Source of the DNA: Natronomonas salina
GTDB lineage: Archaea > Halobacteriota > Halobacteria > Halobacteriales > Haloarculaceae
Reading direction: 5' to 3'
Length of the DNA stretch: 64,000 nucleotides
Assembly (NCBI RefSeq): GCF_013391105.1
Contig: NZ_CP058335.1
Coordinates: 1,984,001-2,048,000 of the forward strand
Shown here: positions 59,092 to 64,000 of the stretch, piece by piece
How positions within the stretch are numbered: the first letter of the stretch is position 1
Layout of the letters: each line of letters begins with the position of its first letter
Notes under the pieces: generated by a model
What the model saw: only the letters and a program-made list of their open reading frames with translations
The model's database searches: none
What the model was told of the DNA's origin: nothing
Made by a program: the position numbers and the translations under genes

Positions 59092-59613
59092 ATGAGAGGT
59101 CTGGTCATCGGTCGGTTCCAGCCGTTCCACCTGGGGCACCGCTACCTCATCGAGGAGATCGCCGAGGACGTCGAGGAGGTCGTCGTCGGCATCGGCAGCG
59201 CCGGGCGCTCCCACAGCACGAAGAACCCCTTCACGTCCGGCGAGCGCGTCAACATCGTCCAGAACGTCCTCGACGAACTCGACGCCAAGACCTACCTCAT
59301 CCCCATCGAGGACATCGAGGAGAACGCGATGTGGGTCCGGCAGATCGAGATTCGCTGTCCGACATTCGACGTCGCGTACACGAACAACCACCTCGTCGAG
59401 CGCCTCTTCGAGGAGGCGGGCTACGAGGTCCGCGGGACGCCGCTGGCGAACCGCGACCAGTACCACGGCGCGGAGATCCGCGAGCGGATGATCGACGGCG
59501 ACGACTGGCGGCACCTCGTCCCCGACGAGGTCGTCGAGGCGGTCGAGGAGATCGGCGGAGTGCAGCGGCTCCAGAAGATCGACCAGGACGACGAACCCGA
59601 CGACGGAAGCTAG
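59092..59613 (+). CDS. nadM: Archaeal nicotinamide-nucleotide adenylyltransferase
   Basis: 173 aa, the normal archaeal NadM length. GRFQPFHLGHRYLIEE (HxGH nucleotidyltransferase motif), HSTKNPFTSGERVNIV and GTPLANRDQYHGAEIRERM (the ISxTxxR-like end motif) are present. It joins ATP and nicotinamide mononucleotide to make NAD. ATG at 59092; longer frames are Arg-rich shadow sequence. Confidence 0.94.
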   Translation: MRGLVIGRFQPFHLGHRYLIEEIAEDVEEVVVGIGSAGRSHSTKNPFTSGERVNIVQNVLDELDAKTYLIPIEDIEENAMWVRQIEIRCPTFDVAYTNNHLVERLFEEAGYEVRGTPLANRDQYHGAEIRERMIDGDDWRHLVPDEVVEAVEEIGGVQRLQKIDQDDEPDDGS

Positions 59614-59637
59614 TCAGTAGGAGTGTCCCAGAAAGGG

Positions 59638-60231
59638 CTAACGGACCTGGAGTCGAATCGAGCCCTGCGAGAGGAAGTATACAACTCCACCGAGACCTCC
59701 GAAAACTAGTGGATAGACTAATCCGCCAACTAGTATTGCATATAGCGGCGCTGGGCGAATTGTACCGCTCGCCCCGAAGGCAGTTTCCGTAGCAGAGAAC
59801 AGGAATACAGCGACGATGACAGCTAGGCAGTAGCCGACCGCTATACTCGTACCGTTCAACGCGGCAAACGAGAGGGTTCTGGTCTTAGGCCATCCTACAG
59901 CTGACAGAACGCCTCCGAGAACCAAGGTGAGTGGAGGGATTGTGTGAAGAAATGTGAGATACTCGGAAGCCCCCTCTCGGCTGATGAAATCGTGACCTGA
60001 GACAGTCATCGTCTCTCCAAAGAACGTTGCTGATTCAGTGAGATGTACGGTGTGCGCGTTGAAGAACAGCCAACCCACCTTTGTGATTTCGGAGGCGTCA
60101 TAGGCAGTCTGAGGCAGTGGACCGAGCAAGACGAAGTGGCGGGTCAACAGAAACCCGAGACAGAAAGTCAATGCCCCCACGACCACTCCCCGTCCCCACT
60201 CGAACTGGTATCGGTTGAACGACTGCATCAC
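59638..60231 (-). CDS. Low-GC polytopic membrane protein, unknown family
   Basis: 197 aa with about four hydrophobic segments (VVVGALTFCLGFLLT, IPPLTLVLGGVLSAVGW, TSIAVGYCLAVIVAVFLF, AILVGGLVYPLVFGGLGGVV). Its DNA is strikingly AT-rich for this window and its protein lacks the acidic bias. A foreign or recently gained gene is likely. I do not recognise a family. Confidence 0.65.
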   Translation of the reverse strand: MMQSFNRYQFEWGRGVVVGALTFCLGFLLTRHFVLLGPLPQTAYDASEITKVGWLFFNAHTVHLTESATFFGETMTVSGHDFISREGASEYLTFLHTIPPLTLVLGGVLSAVGWPKTRTLSFAALNGTSIAVGYCLAVIVAVFLFSATETAFGASGTIRPAPLYAILVGGLVYPLVFGGLGGVVYFLSQGSIRLQVR

Positions 60232-60354
60232 CCCAAAGTAATCAGCAACCGATAAAGTATATTCTACTAGTTAGATTATAACTACAGAGACAATCTGGTG
60301 TTGAGGGGCGTGGACTCTATTCTGTCGGTCTGGAGCAGTTAAAGGGAAGTTTCG

Positions 60355-61134
60355 TTATTCCTCCTCGACTACTTCTTCCTTCGGCTCGCCCTCGAAGGTG
60401 AAGTCCGCGGAGTTGTCCCGCGGCTCGTAGCCGAGGACCTCCTTGGCGCGCTCCAGCGAGTAGTACTTGCGGTCGTTGTCGGAGATGCCGTAGACGATCT
60501 CGTAGTCGTAGTCGGCCTCGAGGGCGCACTCGTGGATGTGCGCGCAGTCGCGGTAGGAGAGCCACATCGCCTGGCCGCGCTCGTACTCCTTCGGCGGGTG
60601 GTTCTTCGTGAGGTTGCCGATGCGGATGTTGCAGACCTTGATGCCGTGCTCGTCGTGGTAGTACCGGCCGATGAGCTCGCCGGTGGCCTTCGAGATGCCG
60701 TAGTGGTTGCCGGGGCGGGGCAGCTCGGACCCGTCGAGCAGGAAGTCGTCGTCGGTGCGGTAGAGGTCCGGCTTGCGCTCGGTCTCGAAGTGGCCGACGG
60801 CGTGGTTCGAGGAAGCGAAGACGAACTTCTCGACGCCGGCCTCGACGGCGGCGTCGTACAGCACCTTCGTCCCGTGGATGTTGGTGTCGAGGACGGAGTC
60901 CCAGGGGGCGTCCCGCCGGGGGTCACCGGCGAGGTGGACGACGGCGCCGACGCCCTCGCAGGCCTCGGCGACCAGCTCCTCGTCGGTGACGTCGCCGACG
61001 AGGAACGGGTTGTCGGGCTCGAACGGCGGCGGGTTGTGGAAGAGGTACCGCCAGTCGTACTTCTCGCCGATGCCCTCCCGGATGGCCGTCCCGACAGCGC
61101 CCTTGGCACCGGTGAGCAACACGGTGTCGTCCAT
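60355..61134 (-). CDS. azf: NAD-dependent sugar dehydrogenase/epimerase, Azf-like
   Basis: 259 aa. Rossmann motif TGAKGAVGTAI, HLAGDPRRDAPWDSVLDTNI, YGISKATGE (Tyr-x3-Lys) and KEYERGQAMWLSYRDCAHI. The run GDNDR-like YGISDNDRKYYSLE and DNSADFTFEGEP resemble the archaeal glucose-6-phosphate dehydrogenase (Azf) of haloarchaea, the entry step of their oxidative pentose phosphate route. It could equally be a paralogous sugar or uronate dehydrogenase. The symbol is tentative. Confidence 0.7.
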   Translation of the reverse strand: MDDTVLLTGAKGAVGTAIREGIGEKYDWRYLFHNPPPFEPDNPFLVGDVTDEELVAEACEGVGAVVHLAGDPRRDAPWDSVLDTNIHGTKVLYDAAVEAGVEKFVFASSNHAVGHFETERKPDLYRTDDDFLLDGSELPRPGNHYGISKATGELIGRYYHDEHGIKVCNIRIGNLTKNHPPKEYERGQAMWLSYRDCAHIHECALEADYDYEIVYGISDNDRKYYSLERAKEVLGYEPRDNSADFTFEGEPKEEVVEEE

Positions 61135-61210
61135 TTGAGATGGGGAACGTATCTGTCGGGTAAGAAACGTGCGGTTCCGTCATTCCCGGGGACGAACCCG
61201 AAGGGAAATC

Positions 61211-61390
61211 GCTATTCCTCGCGGGTCGTTACCGCGTTCCTCCCCGCCCGGAATTCGGAACGTCTCGCTCGCGACGCTCGTTCCGACCCGTTCGTTCGTG
61301 TGACCGTCGGTCCCACGCTATTCCTCGCGGGTCGCTGCGCTCCCCGCTCGGGGTTTCGGAGGGTCTCGCTCGCGACGCTCGTTCCGACCC
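61211..61390. repeat. Two-copy direct repeat between the Azf-like and NOG1-type genes
   Basis: GCTATTCCTCGCGGGTCG occurs at 61211-61228 and 61317-61334. A 28-nt stretch starting GTCTCGCTCGCGACG occurs at 61262-61289 and 61363-61390. The two units (about 75-80 nt) are otherwise diverged. CTCGCTCGCGACGCTCG motifs are typical of haloarchaeal intergenic DNA. It may be a duplicated terminator or small repeat element. Confidence 0.6.
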
Positions 61391-61393
61391 TCC

Positions 61394-62371
61394 CTACTCG
61401 TCGAACGGCAGTTCGAGCTCGTACCCGACCGCCTCGACGGCGGCGTCGACGACCGTCTCGACGTTCTCGCCGGTCTCGACGCTCATGTAGTGGTCGGCCT
61501 CGACGTCCGTCGAGACGTCCGACTTGTTGCAGACGACGAGGACGGGCACCTCGAACTGCGACTCGATGTCCGCGAGCAGCTCGAGCTGGTCCTCGAGGGG
61601 GTAGCCGCACTCCTCGCTGGCGTCCAGCATCACGAGGACGGCGTCGGCGAGGTGGGTCAGCGCCGAGACGGCCTGGGACTCGATGGCGTTGCGCTCCTCG
61701 GCGGGGCGGTCCAGCAGCCCGGGCGTGTCGACCAGCTGGTAGCGGATGCGGTCGCGCTCCAGGTGGCCGACGCTGATTTGGGTCGTCGTGTAGGGGTACG
61801 CCGCGGTCTCGTTGCGCGCGTTCGTGACGCGGTTGACGAACGAGGACTTCCCGACGTTCGGGTAGCCGGCGACGACGATGGCCGGCTCGTCGGCGCGGAT
61901 GTCCGGCAGCACCTTCAGCGCGTCGCGGGCCTCGCTGATGGCCAGGAGGTCGTCGGCGACCCCTTCGGTGACGTCGGCGAGGCGGGCGAACGCCTGCTTG
62001 CGGTGCTTGCGGGCGGTGTCGCTGTCGGCGTTCCGGACCTTGCTGTGGTACTCCTGCTTGATCTTGTCGCACTGCCGCCCGGCGCTCATCACCTTCGAGA
62101 GGTGCTGGCGGAGCGCGTCGACGCCGCCGACGTCGGTGTCGGCGAGCGTGGCGTCGGCCAGCTCGTAGTAGAACGGGTCGACGGTGTCGAAGTCCGGCCA
62201 CGTCGTGACGACGTTCTGGAGGTTGTCGGAGAGGATGTTGCCGGCCGTCTGGAGCATCGACTCCTGGGCCTCCGTCCCCTGTTTGGCCCGCCCCGCCCGC
62301 GCCGCCCGCGAGAACGCCTTGTCGACCAGCTCCTCCGACCGGGGCGTCGTCGGAAGGTCTTCGAAGTGCAT
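61394..62371 (-). CDS. NOG1-family (Obg-like) GTPase
   Basis: 325 aa. Coiled N-terminal domain (MHFEDLPTTPRSEELVDKAF, GRQCDKIKQEYHSKVR), then G1 VVAGYPNVGKSSFVN, G2 TTTQISVGH, G3 LVDTPGLLDRP and G4 VVCNKSD. The Nog1 layout points to large-subunit ribosome assembly in the cytoplasm. It lacks the C-terminal extension of the eukaryotic form. Confidence 0.9.
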   Translation of the reverse strand: MHFEDLPTTPRSEELVDKAFSRAARAGRAKQGTEAQESMLQTAGNILSDNLQNVVTTWPDFDTVDPFYYELADATLADTDVGGVDALRQHLSKVMSAGRQCDKIKQEYHSKVRNADSDTARKHRKQAFARLADVTEGVADDLLAISEARDALKVLPDIRADEPAIVVAGYPNVGKSSFVNRVTNARNETAAYPYTTTQISVGHLERDRIRYQLVDTPGLLDRPAEERNAIESQAVSALTHLADAVLVMLDASEECGYPLEDQLELLADIESQFEVPVLVVCNKSDVSTDVEADHYMSVETGENVETVVDAAVEAVGYELELPFDE

Positions 62372-62452
62372 GGGCTACGTTACGTGTGCGAGCCTATAAG
62401 GCCGGTGTATCGGGTCGGTAGCGTTTTCCGGTCCAGCGGCCTACCTTCTGGT

Positions 62453-62812
62453 ATGACAGACTGGCGCGCCGTCTTCGTCGGCTTCCTCGTCGGTATCGTC
62501 GCCGGAATCGTCGCCTTCGCGCTCCCCGTCGTCGGCCACATCGGCGCCGGCCTCGTCGCCGGCTTCACGGCCGGCGTCCTCGCGGGCGGCGGCGCCGGCA
62601 GCGGCGCCTGGCACGGCCTGCTCGCCGGCGCGCTCGACGGCATCGCGATTGCGGTGATTGCCGCGGTACTCGTCTCGCTGGTCGGAATCCCCCTCGCCGG
62701 CCCGTTCGGCGTGCTGGGCGGCGTCGGCGTCTTCGCGGTCGGCATCGTCATCGCGTTCGTCTTCGCGGTCGACAGCGCCATCGGCGGCGCGGTCGGCGGC
62801 CTCCTCGCCTAA
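62453..62812 (+). CDS. DUF5518-like membrane protein
   Basis: 119 aa, nearly all hydrophobic: four Gly/Ala/Val-rich helices (AVFVGFLVGIVAGIVAFALP, GLVAGFTAGVLAGGGAG, IAIAVIAAVLVSLVG, GIVIAFVFAVDSAIGGAVG). The DUF5518 pattern is common in haloarchaea with no known reaction. Divergent from the NOG1 gene. Confidence 0.7.
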   Translation: MTDWRAVFVGFLVGIVAGIVAFALPVVGHIGAGLVAGFTAGVLAGGGAGSGAWHGLLAGALDGIAIAVIAAVLVSLVGIPLAGPFGVLGGVGVFAVGIVIAFVFAVDSAIGGAVGGLLA

Positions 62813-62837
62813 GTGGCCGGCGCCCGTACGTCGACCC

Positions 62838-63158
62838 ATGACAGCCATCGACCCCGAGTCCCTGCTCCCGAACGACCGCGTCCAGGAGGCCGTCCTGAAC
62901 GGCGACGTCACGCAGATCAGCCGCGGCGCCTCGAACCGCTACGCCGACGAGGGCGACACCTTCGAACTCGACGGTACCGAGTTCGAGGTGACCGGAGTCA
63001 AGGAGCGCACCCTCGGCGACCTCACCGACGAGGACGCCCGGCGGGAGGGGTCGCCGTCGCTGGAGACCTACCGCGAGCGCCTCGAGAAGGTCCACGGCGG
63101 CGACTTCGAGTGGGACGACGACAGCACGGTCGTGACCTACCGGTTCGAACGGCGCTGA
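62838..63158 (+). CDS. ASCH-domain protein
   Basis: 106 aa. DPESLLPNDRVQEAVLNGDV, YADEGDTFELDGTEFEVTGV and LGDLTDEDARREGSPSLETY are the ASCH/DUF437 pattern, a small beta-barrel related to PUA. It may bind RNA or modified nucleotides. It follows the DUF5518-like gene by 25 bp and may share its message. Confidence 0.78.
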   Translation: MTAIDPESLLPNDRVQEAVLNGDVTQISRGASNRYADEGDTFELDGTEFEVTGVKERTLGDLTDEDARREGSPSLETYRERLEKVHGGDFEWDDDSTVVTYRFERR

Positions 63159-63212
63159 CCGTCCCCCCGAGCCACTCGCAGTGTTTTTATCGGAAGAACA
63201 CAACTGGATACT

Positions 63213-63425
63213 ATGATCGCCCCCGCAGAACCCATCCTCGACGCCCTCTCTGAGCTCTTCGAGGACGACTACGAGTCGGTCGTGATCTACGGCGACGTGG
63301 ACGGCGAGACCGTCCTCCACGAGGGGCCGGCGACGATCCGCGCGAACGGCTGGGTCGAGCTGCCCAGCGGGCGGCTGCTCTCCCCGGAGGCCGTCCACCA
63401 CGTCGACACCTACCCTGGAGCGTGA
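63213..63425 (+). CDS. Small conserved-type hypothetical protein
   Basis: 70 aa: ILDALSELFEDDYESVVIYG, then GPATIRANGWVELPSGRLLS and a short end. Acidic, beta-rich, no Cys, no membrane helix. The AT patch TTTTTATC about 25 nt upstream fits a promoter. Function unknown. Confidence 0.65.
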   Translation: MIAPAEPILDALSELFEDDYESVVIYGDVDGETVLHEGPATIRANGWVELPSGRLLSPEAVHHVDTYPGA

Positions 63426-63459
63426 CGCCCTCGGGCTGGACGGTCTTTCGTCCCCGGAG

Positions 63460-63804
63460 TCAGCGCCGCTCGCGCAGCTCCGCCCGCAGGTCCGCGAGGT
63501 CCATCTCCTTCATCGACAGCAGGACGAGCAGGTGGTAGACGATGTCGGCGGCCTCGTGAGCCAGCTCCTCGCGGTCGTCGTCCTTCGCCGCGAGAATCAG
63601 CTCGGTCGTCTCCTCGCCCAGCTTCTCCAGGACCGCGTTCTCGCCCTTCTCGTGGGTGAACAGCGACGCGGTGTAGGAGTCCTCCGGCAGCTCCGCCTTC
63701 CGGGATTCGATCACCTCGAACAGTTCGTCGAGTATCTCGGCGGTCTCGGCGCTCCCCTCGCCCGCAACGTCGTCGGTCCGCTCGTCTGTCGTCTCGTCGG
63801 TCAT
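63460..63804 (-). CDS. hisE: Phosphoribosyl-ATP pyrophosphatase
   Basis: 114 aa. LFEVIESRKAELPEDSYTAS, FTHEKGENAVLEKLGEETTE and HEAADIVYHLLVLLSMK are the HisE/MazG-like helical signature with metal-binding Glu and Asp. It performs the second step of histidine synthesis, removing PPi from phosphoribosyl-ATP. Its ATG overlaps the upstream stop (ATGA). No other his genes are in view. Confidence 0.93.
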   Translation of the reverse strand: MTDETTDERTDDVAGEGSAETAEILDELFEVIESRKAELPEDSYTASLFTHEKGENAVLEKLGEETTELILAAKDDDREELAHEAADIVYHLLVLLSMKEMDLADLRAELRERR

Positions 63805-64000
63805 CGCTCCATCAGCTCCCGGATGTCGTCGAGGTCGTCGTACTCGTCGCGCGGTTCGGCGTTCGCTTCGAAGACGGCCTCGTCGACCTCGATGTCGCCG
63901 TCCGTCCGCGAGGCCAGCGCCAGCGAGTCGCTGGGGCGGGCGTCGACGACCACCGACTCCCGCGGCGTCTCGACGTGGAGGTCCGCGACGTAGGTGTCGT
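63801..64000 (-). CDS. DUF151 (bifunctional nuclease-like) protein, C-terminus only
   Basis: The last 65 residues or so are visible: YVADLHVETPRESVVVDARP, then SDSLALASRTDGDIEVDEAV and an acidic helical end DDLDDIRELMER. The DARPSD-x-LALA-x-R core is the DUF151/BFN signature. The stop overlaps the hisE start (ATGA), so the two are coupled. The N-terminus lies outside the window. Confidence 0.8.
   Translation of the reverse strand, partial: DTYVADLHVETPRESVVVDARPSDSLALASRTDGDIEVDEAVFEANAEPRDEYDDLDDIRELMER

Noticed and set aside
1..64000. CRISPR arrays, rRNA genes, replication origin, known insertion sequences
   Set aside because: No regular repeat-spacer pattern, no rRNA sequence, no Cdc6/Orc gene or origin-box repeats, and no transposase motif were seen in the window.

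Overview
The window is about 70% GC and comes from a halophilic archaeon (class Halobacteria). The predicted proteins are strongly acidic. Many genes appear leaderless, with a TATA-like box about 25-33 nt before the start codon, and adjacent genes often overlap by ATGA or GTGA. The gene families are haloarchaeal: HalOD1, DUF7344-type regulators, Bat-type HTH, a PGF-CTERM surface protein, Tat signal peptides, a doublet histone, and two intron-containing tRNAs (Met and Asn). No genus can be assigned from the sequence alone.

Layout. 1-10 kb: cell-surface glycan genes, with two overlapping nucleotide-sugar dehydrogenases, a type I phosphodiesterase, a GT2 glycosyltransferase, a Tat-exported beta-helix protein, a DUF1616 membrane protein, a collapsed DegT aminotransferase and a Gfo/Idh dehydrogenase. 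9.7-14.8 kb: a PGF-CTERM surface protein and membrane-linked regulators. 14.8-21.7 kb: a membrane-bound, Tat-exported formate-dehydrogenase-type complex with a divergent TorD-type chaperone. 21.7-27.7 kb: an aa3-type cytochrome c oxidase cluster (coxB, coxA, coxC) with several small membrane proteins. 27.7-36.2 kb: membrane proteins, a Cys-rich copper-binding-type bundle, an ABC-2 exporter, a multi-PAS histidine kinase and an Lrp regulator. 36.4-39.5 kb: HalOD1, an SRAP protein and a Baeyer-Villiger monooxygenase. 39.5-44.8 kb: a TagF-like/nucleotidyltransferase pair, a frameshifted Thr/Pro-rich surface protein, tRNA-Met, a nuclease-like gene and lower-GC gene-poor DNA. 44.8-53.4 kb: Fe-ADH, a matrixin-like lipoprotein, two regulators, tRNA-Asn, cca, a hydrolase and an asparagine-synthase-like protein. 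53.5-56.5 kb: a chromatin/ssDNA operon of RPA, histone and histone deacetylase. 57.3-64 kb: tRNA-Arg with a duplicated 3' end, GDPD, nadM, an Azf-like dehydrogenase, a NOG1-type GTPase, hisE and a DUF151 nuclease-like gene at the edge.

The points most worth following up are these. Several glycan genes have short upstream ORFs that overlap their start codons. The DegT gene is reduced to its two ends but keeps its coupling to the next gene. The tRNA-Arg 3' end is repeated around a nested hairpin block. The Thr/Pro-rich surface protein is out of frame at a G4T5 tract inside its signal peptide. RPA, histone and deacetylase form one apparent operon. All functional calls come from motif reading; no database search was run.
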